From positions 32,679 through 96,678 of the forward strand of contig CAJQUN010001168.1 in assembly GCA_907163345.1 (NCBI GenBank): 64,000 nt of DNA, in the 5' to 3' direction. This stretch comes from Haberlea rhodopensis. Its lineage: Eukaryota > Streptophyta > Magnoliopsida > Lamiales > Gesneriaceae. Shown here in pieces: positions 35,985 through 47,372 of this stretch. The notes under the pieces were generated by a model. The model saw only the letters and a program-made list of their open reading frames with translations. It was not told the origin of the DNA and did no database searches. A program made the translations under genes and the position numbers. Position 1 is the first letter of the stretch. Every line of letters begins with the position of its first letter.

Positions 35985-36551
35985 GGAAACTACAAACTTT
36001 GTGAGCTCCTTATAAGATACATGGGCTACTCCACTCATTGCCAATTGGTTTTGAGTTGGAACTCCATGTATTCTTAACATGGTATCAGACCCAGGTTTCA
36101 ATCATGTATAAGAGCAGGCTTGCTCACCATCACCCGCATTATCAGTCGTGTTTGACTTATATAATGTCACACGTGAGGGGGCGTGTTGAGACTTGTCCCA
36201 CATTGGGAAACTACAAGCTTTGTGAGATTCTTATAAGATACATTGGCTACTCCACTCATTGCCAATTTGTTTTGAGTTGGAACTCCATGTATTCTTAACA
36301 GTCTTGCAGTCGCTTATTTACATAAAAGATTTCACATGCAATACTTCAGAAAATGAATCCCATAATAGGTCATTGAAGATTTTGGTAAGCATTGGAATCA
36401 AAACTCTTTTTATTTCTGATTATTCATTAGGTTACCAAACTCCCATATAAATAGATACAAAGAGATAAAGCTCAAATCCTACCAAATCTATTTAAAAGAT
36501 TTAAAAACTACTTATCTTCTAAATTTATTCTAATCTTATCAACACTCCCCC

Positions 36552-39239
36552 TCAAGTTGGTGAGAAGATATCTATCATCCTCAACTTGGTAACTTGTTCT
36601 TCAAATACTTGTTTGGTCAATCCTTTTGTTAGGACATCTGCAACTTGTAATGCACTTGGGACAAAAGGGATGCAAATCACACCATCTTCGAGCTTCTCCT
36701 TAATAAAATGCTTGTCAATTTCAATGTGTTTAGTCCTTTCATGCATAACAGGATTATGGACGATACTGATGGCTGCTTTGTTATCACAAAATAGCTGCAT
36801 TGGGAGGTTTATCACTTGATGTAATTCTTCCATGACCTTTTTTAGCCATATTATTTCACATACTCCTTGAGCCATGGATCTGAACTCAGCTTCAGCACTA
36901 CTTCGAGCTACCACACTTTGTTTTTTGCTTTTCCACGTTACTAAATTGCCCCATACAAATGTGCAATAACCTGTTGTAGATCGCCGATCAGTGATTGATC
37001 CTACCCAGTCTGCATCAGTGTAGGCCTCAATTCCCCTTTTTTCATTTTTTTCGAAGAACAGCCCTTTCCCTGGAGTTCCTTTAAGGTATCTCAGGATACG
37101 ATATACTGCTTCCAAATGTTGTTGGAATGGTGTGTGCATGTATTGACTTATCACACTTACTGCAAATGCAATGTCAGGACGAGTGTGTGAGAGATAGATC
37201 AGCTTTCCTACCAACCTTTGATATCTTCCAGTGTCTACATGAATGCCATTTTTGATATCTCCTAATCTTGCATTTGTCTCAATAGGAGTATCACATGGTT
37301 TGCATCCGCTCATTCCAGTTTCCTTCAGGATATCTAGAGTATACTTTCTTTGGGAGACAGTAATCCCCTTTTTTGATCTTGCAATCTCCATCCCAAGAAA
37401 GTACTTTAACTGTCCCAAATCTTTCATCTCAAATTCTTTTGCCAACTGATCTTTCAATCTGTTCATCTCTTCTAAATCATCTCCTGTTAATATAATATCA
37501 TCCACATAAACAATTAATATAGATATTTTGTTGGACTTAGAATATTTAATGAAGAGAGTATGATCAGATTGCCCCTGGGAATATCCCTGACTTCTAACAA
37601 ACTTCGTGAACCTTTCAAACCATGCTATAGGAGATTGTTTTAGCCCATAAAGAGATTTCCTCAACCTGCATACTTTTGATCCAAAATCATTAGTATAGCC
37701 AGGAGGTGGTTCCATATATATCTCTTCTTCCAATTCCCCATTCAGAAATGCATTTTTTACATCTAGTTGGTTTAGTGACCAATCTAGATTAGCAGCAAGT
37801 GAGAGGATCACACGAATAGTGTTGAGTTTGGCCACAGGTGAAAAAGTATCAGTGTAATCAATACCATAGGTCTGAGTGAATCCCTTAGCCACGAGACGAG
37901 CTTTATAGCGTTCCAAGATCCCATCTGAGTTATATTTTGTAGTAAACACCCATTTACATCCGACAACTGGCTTCCCACTGGGTAGATCAATCTTCTCCCA
38001 AGTAGCATTTTTCTCTAGTGCTCCCATCTCCTCTTGAATCGCCTTTTTCCACTCTGGTATCATTAGGGCTTCCTGTACAGTGTTTGGAATCCTAGTGGTG
38101 TCTATCTGAGAGATAAGACTTGAGTAGAAGGGTGATAATTTGTTATAGGATACATGATTTGAAATTGGGTGTTTCGTACACATTCGAACACCTTTTCTTT
38201 GAGCAATAGGTAAGTCAGGATCAGTGGGTGGAATTGTATGGTACGTACCTGGGATCAAGGCGTTGGTATCTTTGTGTATTTCAGGAAGAGACTCATGGCT
38301 TTGTAGTAAGACAGTTTCTTCTCCTTGTTTTGCATCTTTTCTCCTGGTATAGACCAAGTCATATCTTCCATTTTCCATTTCTGTATGTTCGGAACTATGC
38401 GAGGGTTGATGGTGGTTTGTTTCAAAATCTATTGACAATGTTTGTAAAAGATCATCTTCAAGAGTCGCACAATGCTCCCCCTGAAGAGGAGAGTTGAAAT
38501 AAGGTTGATCCTCAAAGAATGAGACATCCATGGAGACGTAATATTTTTTTGAGGATGGGTCAAAACATTTGTATCCTCGTTGATGTGCTGGATAGCCAAC
38601 AAAAATACATTTTATTGCCCGAGGATCAAGTTTTGAAAGTTTATTGTCATGATTATGGACAAATACCACACTACCAAAAACTTTAAGAGGTATCTCCGAT
38701 AATATACGAGATTCGGGGAACGTTTGTTTGAAGATGGTGAGGGGAGTATGAAAGTTCAAGATCCTGCTAGGTAACCTATTAATTAGATACGCAGCAGTTA
38801 AAATGGCATCACCCCATAGATAGGTGGGTACCTTAGTCTGAAAACTAATAGCTCTAGCCACTTCAAGAAGATGCCTATTTTTTCGTTCCGCCACCCCATT
38901 TTGTTGAGGAGTGTGAGGACACGAACTTTGGTGAATAATGCCATGTTGAGTAAAAAAACTACCTAAGAGGTGATTAAAATACTCAGTGCCATTATCACTA
39001 CGAAAAATTTTAATGGATTGGTGAAATTGGGTTTGAATCATTTTGAAGAAATTTTGAAATGTACCCCCCACATCAGACTTATCTTTTAAGAGAAAAACCC
39101 AGGTCATACGAGAGTGATCATCGATGAACGTGACGAACCATCTTTTATCCGAAAGAGTTTTGACCTTGCAAGGTCCCCAAACATCACTATGAATAATATT
39201 AAACGGTGTGGAACGTTTATATTGTTGAGATGGAAACAT
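36552..39239 (-). CDS. Copia element 3 pol (integrase, RT, RNase H)
   Basis: 895-residue open frame. Integrase core: IHSDVWGP, FVTFIDDHSRMTW, FRSDNGTEYFN and CPHTPQQNGVAERKNR at about residues 14-125. RT at about 400-650: GCKWVFTTKYNSDG, DVKNAFLNGELEEEIYM, SLYGLKQSPIAWF and the active site LIVYVDDIILTGDD. RNase H in the last 200 residues: YTDADWVGSITDRRSTTGY, VARSSAEAEFRSMAQG and the closing ADVLTKGL. All catalytic residues I can check are present. It lacks its own upstream start because it is normally part of one gag-pol frame; the upstream frame breaks just before it. Confidence 0.88.
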   Translation of the reverse strand: MFPSQQYKRSTPFNIIHSDVWGPCKVKTLSDKRWFVTFIDDHSRMTWVFLLKDKSDVGGTFQNFFKMIQTQFHQSIKIFRSDNGTEYFNHLLGSFFTQHGIIHQSSCPHTPQQNGVAERKNRHLLEVARAISFQTKVPTYLWGDAILTAAYLINRLPSRILNFHTPLTIFKQTFPESRILSEIPLKVFGSVVFVHNHDNKLSKLDPRAIKCIFVGYPAHQRGYKCFDPSSKKYYVSMDVSFFEDQPYFNSPLQGEHCATLEDDLLQTLSIDFETNHHQPSHSSEHTEMENGRYDLVYTRRKDAKQGEETVLLQSHESLPEIHKDTNALIPGTYHTIPPTDPDLPIAQRKGVRMCTKHPISNHVSYNKLSPFYSSLISQIDTTRIPNTVQEALMIPEWKKAIQEEMGALEKNATWEKIDLPSGKPVVGCKWVFTTKYNSDGILERYKARLVAKGFTQTYGIDYTDTFSPVAKLNTIRVILSLAANLDWSLNQLDVKNAFLNGELEEEIYMEPPPGYTNDFGSKVCRLRKSLYGLKQSPIAWFERFTKFVRSQGYSQGQSDHTLFIKYSKSNKISILIVYVDDIILTGDDLEEMNRLKDQLAKEFEMKDLGQLKYFLGMEIARSKKGITVSQRKYTLDILKETGMSGCKPCDTPIETNARLGDIKNGIHVDTGRYQRLVGKLIYLSHTRPDIAFAVSVISQYMHTPFQQHLEAVYRILRYLKGTPGKGLFFEKNEKRGIEAYTDADWVGSITDRRSTTGYCTFVWGNLVTWKSKKQSVVARSSAEAEFRSMAQGVCEIIWLKKVMEELHQVINLPMQLFCDNKAAISIVHNPVMHERTKHIEIDKHFIKEKLEDGVICIPFVPSALQVADVLTKGLTKQVFEEQVTKLRMIDIFSPT

Positions 39240-40993
39240 AGCGCGGTGATGCTTAGCTAATTCACATGATTCGCAGTTAAAACAAGAAACATTTTTATTA
39301 ATAGAAAATTTTGGAAATAATCTGCGTAAATAATCAACATTGGATGACCTAGTCGTTTATGCCATAACAATAAAGCACTAGAAATTGAAGCGGAAGAAAG
39401 ACACAACTTAGTAGTGGTACGTGTTGGAGAAGCAATAGCGTCATAGAGGTAGAGACCACTGTCTTGTCTAGCATTGCCAATCATCGTCCCCGATGCTAAA
39501 TCCTGAAACTCACAATGAGATGAAGAAAAAATGATACGGCAATTAAGGTCACGGGTTAGCTGACTCACAGATAAAAGATTAAACGAAAGTAGTGGTACGT
39601 GTAAGACAGAACTTAGAGACCAGGTGGGGGAAATTTGGACAGTGCCCTTTCCGGCAACCGAAGCGAAGGAACCATTGGCAATTTTTACCCGTTGGTTTCC
39701 AGCGCATGGTGCATAGGAAGTAAAAAAATTGGAACAACTCGTCATATGATTAGTCGCACCAGAATCCAGTATCCAAAAAGAACTAGGAATGGAATAGGAT
39801 ACAAATGCGGAAGATATACCTGTTTGTGCTAAGGAGCATGAGGAAGAAGAAGTGGATTTGCTCAACCTTGATTCAAACATTTTGTACAGCTGCTCTATAT
39901 GATCCTTTGTGAAAGGAAGGGAGTTCTGAGGAGACGAGGGCTGGCCAGAGCTGTCAGTACTTGATTGAAGAGCATGTCCCCCAGAGCTTTGTCGGTTGTG
40001 GTAATCACCCTTCTTCTTAAGATGCGGTGGGCGGCCGTGAATCTCCCAGCAGGTATCAATTGTGTGCCATGGTTTTTTGCATTTCTCACACCACGGTTTT
40101 TTCTTCCCATCTCGTCGAGGAGGGTCGGACGCAGCGTCCCGGCTAAAGAGGGCAGAACCTTCAGCCGGAAGTGGGTGAGCTTCGTGTGGGAGCATCACAC
40201 CCCTCCGCATCTCCTCGCGGCGAATCTCTGAAAAAACCTCCCGGAGGCTGGGTAAAGGCTTTCGAGAAAGGAGGCGCCCACGAGAGTCATCAAGATCCTT
40301 ATTAAGCCCTGCCAGAAAAATAAAAATCCTAGTATTCTCAATTTTCTTCCGGTAACGAGAACTGTCCTTTGGATTTTCCCACTGTTCAACATCCAGCATG
40401 TCTAATTCCTGCCAAAGAGTGAATAACTCATTAAAATAGGCAGTAACATCCCTAGCACCCTGCCGGACACGCCAGATTCGAGTATTTAATTCATACAACT
40501 GTGATGAATTGTCAACATCAGAGTAAGTTTCGCGGATGGCCTCCCAAATATCACTTGCGGTTGGAAGAAACAGGAATGGTTTTCCAATGGTTGGCTCCAT
40601 TGAGTTAATAAGCCAGGCCATAATCATGGCATTTTCCGAGTGCCATTGAGGCTACTTCGCATCAGTTGTGTCTGGTGATTTGGTAGCACCTGACAAATAC
40701 CCAAACCTTCCCTTTCCTTCGATGACAAGGCGTACAGATTGTGCCCATTCCAAATAATTTTTGCCATGAAATTTATGAATTGTGATGTTCAGGGAAGAAT
40801 CTGGGATGAGAAGATTTTTTGCCATAGAATTACTGCCATCAAGATGAAGAGACGTAGTGGATGACCCACTACCAGAACCAGCCATAGCCGCCGCACGAAG
40901 ATGGAAGTGGACGCACAAAAAAAAATTCCAATAATCAACACGCACAACCAAGGTGATGGAAGCCGATGCACAGACAGAAAAAATGTCCAACAA
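39240..40993 (-). pseudogene. Copia element 3 gag-protease, one stop and one frameshift
   Basis: The gag N-terminus (40888-40652, from MAGSGSG) has TIHKFHGKNYLEWAQSVRLV. An in-frame TAG at 40649-40651 interrupts it, after which the frame continues 40648-39257: DIWEAIRETYSDVDNSSQLY, FLAGLNKDLDDSRGRLLSRK, a zinc-knuckle-like CEKCKKPWHTIDTCWEIHG, protease WILDSGATNHMT and pre-integrase WHKRLGHP. Directly after LGHP a single-base loss (about 39341-39347) shifts the frame, so gag-protease and pol are no longer joined. Two point lesions in an otherwise intact element. Confidence 0.85.
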
Positions 40994-41097
40994 TGAAATC
41001 GCAGAAGCAAAGTCAAGCGACGTGATGTAGGCGACTCACAGACAGAAGAATTCTGCCAACGATCGCGTAGGAGACGACGCAACAAACAAATCAGCAG

Positions 41098-41183
41098 GTT
41101 GGAATCCTACGATCAATAACCCACGCTTATTGCAGTGGTGTTGGAATCCTACGATCAATAACCCATGCGTATGGCAGTGGTGT
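41098..41183. repeat. Tandem duplication in the Copia 3 leader
   Basis: Two adjacent units of about 45 bp, each beginning 'ttggaatcctacgatcaata' and ending 'gcagtggtg', with a few differences. Located between the right LTR and gag. Confidence 0.8.
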
Positions 41184-41769
41184 AAGGAAGGAAAATCGGA
41201 GGAAAAAAAAAAAAACTCACTAAGAGTAAGTCGCTGATGCGGGTTAACGCAGGAAGAACAGCGAAAAAAAATTTTGTTCTATCAGGTTTTTGGCTCTGAT
41301 ACCATGAAGATTTTGGTAAGCATTGGAATCAAAACTCTTTTTATTTCTGATTATTCATTAGGTTACCAAACTCCCATATAAATAGATACAAAGAGATAAA
41401 GCTCAAATCCTACCAAATCTATTTAAAAGATTTAAAAACTACTTATCTTCTAAATTTATTCTAATCTTATCAACAGTCATGTTAGAGACAATAAACACCA
41501 ATAGTTCCACATCTCTAACAGCTTACGTTTTTAAGTGAGCTGATGGTTCAAATACTACGAAACAAAAAGGGATGTTCCACTCTCCCAAAACAAAACAATT
41601 GGTCATTTTGCAAAGTAATCCCAGTTAAGTGTTAGGCTTGTTTCTCAAGGAAATATTTCAATGTAAATAAAATAAAATTATATACCTAGTAGGAGGACTC
41701 AATACGCAAATACAAATTAGAAATCATGTACATTACAGTCAGTAGTCAGTGACAGTGGCTGACATGAAC

Positions 41770-41860
41770 CTTTCTTTAATGGCTTGTTAGCTTGATCAGA
41801 AGGTTCATCAGCCTCCAATTTTGAAGATACTGAGGAACTTTCAGATTCTCCAGAAACATT
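41770..41860 (-). CDS. AAA+ ATPase exon 5
   Basis: 91-nt exon encoding NVSGESESSS followed by KLEADEPSDQANKPLKK, ending in phase 1. It continues a Ser/Glu-rich linker into a basic stretch leading to the exon 6 motif GDRVKYIGPS. Acceptor 'tatggcag' and donor 'gttcatg' are intact. The following intron 5 is 9.4 kb and contains the Copia at 36374-41475 and the nested TRIM at 33373-36300. Confidence 0.8.
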
Positions 41861-42104
41861 CTGCCATAAAGAAGATAAATTTAGTAGAATAATTCTTTTG
41901 GAAAATTATGTAGTTCCTAGATCTTATAGCACTTCCCATATCCCACCCAAAGAGAAATATCCATTGTAAATATCTTGATTACCTAAAAGAGCTAGTCAAC
42001 GATTTAAGTGAGATGAAGATGTTCTGTTTCACACTTTATCTCATGCATATAATAAAATTTTGCAAATACATGGAGAACATTCCCGAAATAATGTGCTTCG
42101 CATG

Positions 42105-42634
42105 CAGGGGTGGAGCTAGGACCCCATACTCAAGGGGTGCAAGATTTCTAAGGATATTATTTATATAAAAGTAATATTTCTATATTAGAATTTATAACAC
42201 TTATTTTGCAGGACATTATGTCATTTAGATTTATATGACCATGCGACAATTATATGATCTCTATTATGTCACTTCTCAAATACTTGCAGTTTCATCAAAG
42301 AAAAATACTATTTTCTAAGTGTATAATAGTCATTTGTAAAATAAGATCATTAGATTGTTAAATTTGGCATCTTTCTAAGAATTATAATTAGAATGTGGTC
42401 AATTATAGATTGATCATGCATGTATCAATAATAAAACGCATGCCAAAAACATAATATTTATTTGCAAATATTTAATTTTTCCCCCTGCCCTCATCCAATT
42501 TCGTAACTTTTGAGGGGGTCATTATAGTATTCTTACAGTTATGATACTCCCAAATTCCTATATAGAATAATTTGGAAAATTTGAATGAAGGGGGATCAAC
42601 TGACCCCCTCTCATCATGTATCTCCGCCACGTTC
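42105..42634. mobile_element. Candidate MITE in AAA intron 4
   Basis: The left end reads 'caggggtggagctagg' and the right end, reverse-complemented, reads 'gaacgtggcggagatac', an imperfect inverted terminus. Inner blocks 'aaggggtgcaag' and 'gggggatcaactgacccc' also face each other. Such GGGGCGGAGCTAGG-type ends are common in plant MITEs. No clear target duplication. Confidence 0.4.
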
Positions 42635-42768
42635 GTATGGATGCGCATTATATACAGAGGTAAGTTCACTAACTTAGAAATCTTTACGCTCTTATTGAAG
42701 TGTGAGCTGTTTTTTGTAATACCCGCTCTCCTCTTTCCTACGCATGTTTGGGATTACAGAAACATTAC

Positions 42769-44283
42769 CTTCTCAAACTCTTCAAGGTTGTAATGGGCAA
42801 GCTTTTTTAAAGCTTCAGCCGCAGCTTGTGCATCAACTTCATCATCACTGCCATCTGTTCTTGACTCACCACAGCTGGTATATTCTTCTTCATTACTAGC
42901 ATCATTCTCATCCTCAACTTCAGACTCTGATGTACATTCTTCACCTGTTTCCGCATTGTCCTCTGATTCATTTTCAGATGAACAATCTTCACCAGAATCC
43001 TAAGAATCAATCACCCACGAATAGTATAATCAGAGTTTCTTACACAAATTTGTGAACACACAGCAATGGAATTTATCTTGATCTGGACCACCATACTCAA
43101 TGAAAAAACAAAACACAAACATGAACCATAGTGAATCAAGATGTATACCAAGGGGATGCATGTCTCGGAATATAATCTATACAGCAACAATCTAGTTAAA
43201 ACGTTATTTTGCTATTATTTTCTCCAATAAAAGAGTTTTAAACTATTGGATAGGTGAGGTGCTGGGCCGAACAATTAAGGAAAATGAAATTCCAAGCTTA
43301 CATATGGAGCTAAAACTCTGCTATCAAACACCAGTAGAGGAACTTGCAGGTCCCGAGCAAGTGCTTTGACCAATCTTTCCCGGTATAGTTCCGTACCTTC
43401 ACATCAAGAAATTTTCCTCAACAACAATGTATTTTCATTTAGTAAAACAGAAATACACAGAAAAATTTGGAGTAGGACTGGCCAAAAATCAACCTGGGAT
43501 GCTCTGAAGCAGGATCCTCCCACTTGAAGATGTCAAATTGCCACCATAGCCAGTGGTAAACTTCTTGTGCTTCAGATGGGAGGCCGCACATTCCAATAGA
43601 AGGGTTTTAGTGTGGTCACTGCAACAATATTGGCACTGAGTCCCAACAAGCAACTACCAGTTTCAAGGGCACACAAATCATAACTTGGATGTCACATACT
43701 TAATATAATAAGGAAAAGTGTCCCATGAGACTGTGATGTTTTCCCATGGAACAACCTTTCGGAAGAACTCATTTCTAAATCTTTCTCGCCGGGTTAAGAA
43801 AGGAGATTCCTTCTTTGTACTCTCTATAGCAATCTTTTCACTTTTTAGCCACTCCATTTGATCTCTCACCCCAAGTTGAGCATGAGCATCACAATGCCTT
43901 GCATTATCTGTCATGTTATCCTTCTGAATCTTTTCCGTATCACAATCAGCCAAATCTTTGGCCGGTACATGCTTATCCTCACTTTCATTCCTACCATCAC
44001 CTTCAGAACTATATAATCTTATCAGACAACTTCTCCAACTATTATCAGATCTCTCATGCAAGCTTGTACACCTCCTGTCAGAAACAAGGCCTGATGACCA
44101 CCAAGAGTTTGACAGATATCTCCCAGTCAAGCTACCTCGAGAAGTATGACTCCAGGTTTTAGGTGCAGAGTTCAAACAATGCCCAGAAGAATAACCATAA
44201 TAATTAGAACAACAAAAATATTTGCTGTGTCGAACCATGCGATTCCATTTTTTACTTTTGTATGTCATTCTCCTACCATACAT
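42769..44283 (-). CDS. AAA+ ATPase exons 1-4: N-terminal region and acidic linker
   Basis: Exon 1 (44283-43700) begins with a basic, Tyr/Ser/Trp-rich leader lacking acidic residues, which could be an organelle-targeting sequence, and ends in the family signature around KKESPFLTRRERFRNEF. Exon 2 (43618-43494) carries HLKHKKF..GYGG and SSGRILLQSIP. Exon 3 (43396-43302) carries GTELYRERLVKALARDLQVP. Exon 4 (42999-42769) is the acidic linker DSGEDCSSENESEDN continuing to EALKKLAHYNLEEFEK. Introns 1-3 are 81, 97 and 302 bp, the normal compact size, in contrast to the bloated introns downstream. The ATG at 44283 opens the frame; the acceptor-like 'tgccatag' about 25-30 bp upstream suggests a 5'-UTR intron. 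Confidence 0.85.
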
Positions 44284-45285
44284 CGAAACTTGTTAACTGA
44301 AAACTGCAGACCTATGGCAACAAAAAAAAGTTCAGCTCATTAATAAATCAATATATTGTTCATTTTAACAGAAATTGAATAAGAAGATCTTAAATAGGCC
44401 AGTCTTCTCTCTTTTAGGCAGGTAACTAAAGTTAAAGCACATTTTTGTGAAATCCACTTGCTCGTGTGACAATTCAAGCCAACTTAAATGTGGAAAAATT
44501 ATTCCGTGAATAAAAATTTGAATTACACCTTGTATATTTCCTATTAGCATCTTTTTATCCACTGCCAATTTATAAAACCGAAACAAGCTGTTTCAACATA
44601 AACAACTCAAGATATAACACACAAGAGTGACTTTGCACCAATGCACTAGTCAATGCTAAGATTTTGGAACACTTTAACATTTGAAGTTGAATGATCCATA
44701 ATTATAGGCCTAATACTCCAATTACAGGCATCCAAATGATAAAAGTCCTCTCAATTCAAGAATAAGCAATTTTGACAAACAAAAGCTTACCCAACAACTT
44801 CAAGCAACAAAATTTAATCACATCTAGCCGCAACTCAAACAAAGTACACATAAAGCTAGAATCTTTCAAGCCAGGAAAGCACAAAAAGTCCAGTTATTTC
44901 AACTCAAACAGGTCTTTACAGAAGCACAAAAAGAAAACCCATTGCACTGAACAAATAACAAAAAAGCATTATTTTTTCATTCCTACAGTCAACGTAGAGA
45001 TCCAAAAAGGTTCATTCTTTAACACCGTCCTCAAATTTTCGTTCTTCCGTGAGTTGAATTTTCCTACATGAACTGACAACAAGAGAAGATATAAATAGAA
45101 AATCTTCAAACAGTGTGACCAACCTTTTCACTTTATTATATGAATCTTTTCGTAAGAAAAAACAATAACCCACATTGGTATACAACAGCAACGAATGAAT
45201 TAGCAGAAACACACGGAAGGGCAGTTGATGGCGAAGCGAGGGAGGAGATGGATGCGTACTTTCTTTTCTTTATATTTATTTTATT
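44284..45285 (-). promoter_or_regulatory. 5' UTR and probable core promoter of the AAA+ ATPase gene
   Basis: Read on -, a TATA-like 'aaataaatataaag' lies at about 45268-45283, followed by a CT-rich stretch (45225-45255) suited to a transcription start. Between that and the ATG at 44283 there is about 950 bp with no long frame in sense, and 'tttttttgttgccatag' just before the ATG looks like an intron acceptor. Inference: a 5'-UTR exon near 45170-45245 and a 5'-UTR intron. The promoter is immediately flanked upstream by the element starting at 45324. Confidence 0.4.
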
Positions 45286-45529
45286 GTACTTTTTCTTGTT
45301 TTAAACCAAAAATAAGACATTTTGGCTCCGTTTGGAGTCCGTGATAACATTAGTTATCACGGTATTACTTTTCATATCCCATGTTTTTTTCGATTTTTAA
45401 CACAAATTATCCCACCATATTTATCACACTCTAATCCCACTTTATAACAAAATGACATAAATACCCCTTCCCGCCTTTTTCACTCTCTCAAAATTTGAAA
45501 TTCCCGCCAAAACATAATTATATATTACT

Positions 45530-45734
45530 ATTATTATTATTATTATAACTAGATAGAGAGAGAGAGAGATAGAGATAGATATAGAGAGAGAGAGAAGAAG
45601 AAGAATAATAATGGATATAAATTATATATACTATTATTATTATTATATATGCATAAATATATATTATTAGGATAATAATAATAATAATTATAATATGTTA
45701 TTAATATAATAATTTTTATAGATTATATATATAC

Positions 45735-45798
<64 letters not shown>

Positions 45799-46165
45799 TA
45801 AATATATACAGACGCACGCACGTATATTTATATATATATATATATATATTTACTATGTTTATTATTATATATTATGATTTATATCTATATATATAATATA
45901 TATTATTATAATATATATAAATTATATATATATATTATATTATTATTATATATGCATATAATAATATATATATTATAATTATGTTATTATAATATATATA
46001 TATAATTATTATTATTCTATATTATGATTATTGTATTATATTAATATTATAATATATTTATTATTATTATATTATAATGTAATAATAATATATAATATTA
46101 TATATTATCTATACTATTATTATTATATATATACATACATACACCGAATATATATATATATATGA
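45530..46165. repeat. AT-rich microsatellite block with (ATT)n and (GA)n
   Basis: Includes 'agagagagagag' at about 45553-45598, an ATT trinucleotide run at about 45735-45795, and many TATA stretches up to 46165. No gene. Confidence 0.85.
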
Positions 46166-46700
46166 TGTCATATGACATTATTGATTTTCTCGGGTAAAAA
46201 ACCAGTTATGAAGATACAAACTCTAAAATCGCCGAACAGAAGATAGCACCGAAACGGGTTTTACCAAACACCGAGCAGAACAACTGCTAAACCCTCTTCG
46301 GGATTATGGTCAATGGGGCGGATTTCTCGGACACGTTTGGCTCTAGTCAAACCACGATCCAAGGAAATCATGTTGCTGATTTCCCGCGAGTTAGTTACTG
46401 AGGACAGCCCTATAAATACCTTTGGATAACCTCATTGTAAAGGGTTGGATTTTTCTGGGTAAAAAGACTCCGAAGAGAGCAAATTTATGTTTGTTCGGTC
46501 TTTCTTGTTATTTTTCTAAAAATATTCGTATAAGTCATTGAGCGATTGTTATTTGTGTCCAGAGAGTCTTGTAAATCATCGACGAGATAGTGAAATTTTT
46601 ATACTGGACTAGGTCCTGTGCTTTTTCTCTCGATTTGACGGTTTTCCACGTAAAAATCTTGGCTGTGTGTTATCGTTATTTTGCATTAACACTTATTCTA
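46165..46700 (+). repeat. LTR-like segment (solo LTR or remnant)
   Basis: A non-AT-rich island inside the microsatellite block. It contains a TATA box 'ctataaatacc' at about 46411, followed about 190 bp later by 'actggactaggtcc' and 'ttttccacgtaaaaatc', the same R-U5-like string as at 370-430. This resembles a plant Copia LTR. Ends and target duplication are not resolvable in the AT-rich flanks. Confidence 0.5.
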
Positions 46701-46909
46701 TCTTATAGTCAAAATCTCGAATCACATCAATATATATTATAATTAATGTTATATATATATATTATAGATATTATATATATATATGATTATTAGTATTCGG
46801 AGAGTTATGAGATCACTGTATTATAGTAAGATTATATTAGTATTAATAGTATAGTACATATAGATGTTTTTATGATTATAGAGATAGATAAGGGATAGAG
46901 ATATTTTAC

Positions 46910-46975
46910 TAGGAGGGGGAGGAGGAGGAGGGAGGGAGGGGAGGAAGAGGAGAAGAGAGGGGGGAGGAGGAGATT
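46910..46975. repeat. GGA-rich purine tract
   Basis: Nearly pure G/A for about 65 bp ('gaggaggaggaggg' type), a possible triplex or G-quadruplex-forming tract within the microsatellite block. Confidence 0.75.
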
Positions 46976-47372
46976 ATAATGTAAGAATAAGATATATTAG
47001 TACATATTATATATACTAGAGGATATAGATACATACATACGTATATATATATATATTATAATTAATATTATATTTATTATTATATTATAATGTAATAATA
47101 ATATATATTATTACATATTATATATACTATTATTATTATTATTATTATACATACATACGTGTGTGTATATATATATTATAATTTATGTTATATTTTATTA
47201 TTATAATAACGAGGGTATTTTTGTCATTTTATCAAATAATAATCCTTATCAACAATCTTATCCTCCAATCAAATATTATATAATTTATCACATACTATTT
47301 TTACAATCATTTCACAACTTTTTAATCATTATATTACTTATCATATCCATCACTTCAAACGGTACCTTTATA

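Larger units (their letters stand above)
33373..36300 (+). mobile_element. TRIM element, split by a nested LTR element
   Basis: A terminal-repeat retrotransposon in miniature. Flanked by GTCTT at 33368-33372 and 36301-36305. Left LTR 33373-33399 plus 35990-36079; right LTR 36184-36300 (117 bp each once the insertion is removed). Both start TGTTGAGACTTGTCCCACA and end TTCTTAACA. The primer-binding site 'tggtatcagaccc' begins at 36080, and 'gtgagggggcg' serves as polypurine tract just before the right LTR. Without the insertion it is about 338 bp with no coding capacity. Confidence 0.92.
36374..41475 (-). mobile_element. Copia element 3, complete, identical LTRs
   Basis: 5102 bp flanked by GTCAT (36369-36373 and 41476-41480). 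The two 171-bp LTRs (36374-36544, 41305-41475) look identical base for base, so insertion was very recent. Primer-binding site 'tggtatcagagcc' on - next to the right LTR, polypurine tract complement 'ctccccctcaag' next to the left. A 45-bp tandem duplication lies in the leader (41098-41183). Inserted in AAA intron 5 in the same sense as the gene. Confidence 0.95.
45324..47366. mobile_element. Tourist/PIF-like element swollen by microsatellites
   Basis: Left end GGCTCCGTTTGGAGTCCGTG and right end, reverse-complemented, GGTACCGTTTGAAGTGATGG; both are followed inward by similar 'gataa'-rich sequence, and both sides contain 'aaaatgacataaataccc'/'aaaatgacaaaaatacc' in opposite orientation. A TTT lies outside each end, possibly a 3-bp target duplication. 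Between the arms are about 1.7 kb of AT/ATT microsatellites and an LTR-like segment. Confidence 0.55.

Noticed and set aside
42807..43010. A separate small basic ORF overlapping AAA exon 4
   Set aside because: It is the out-of-frame reading of the acidic exon; the in-frame reading matches the family and the splice phases.
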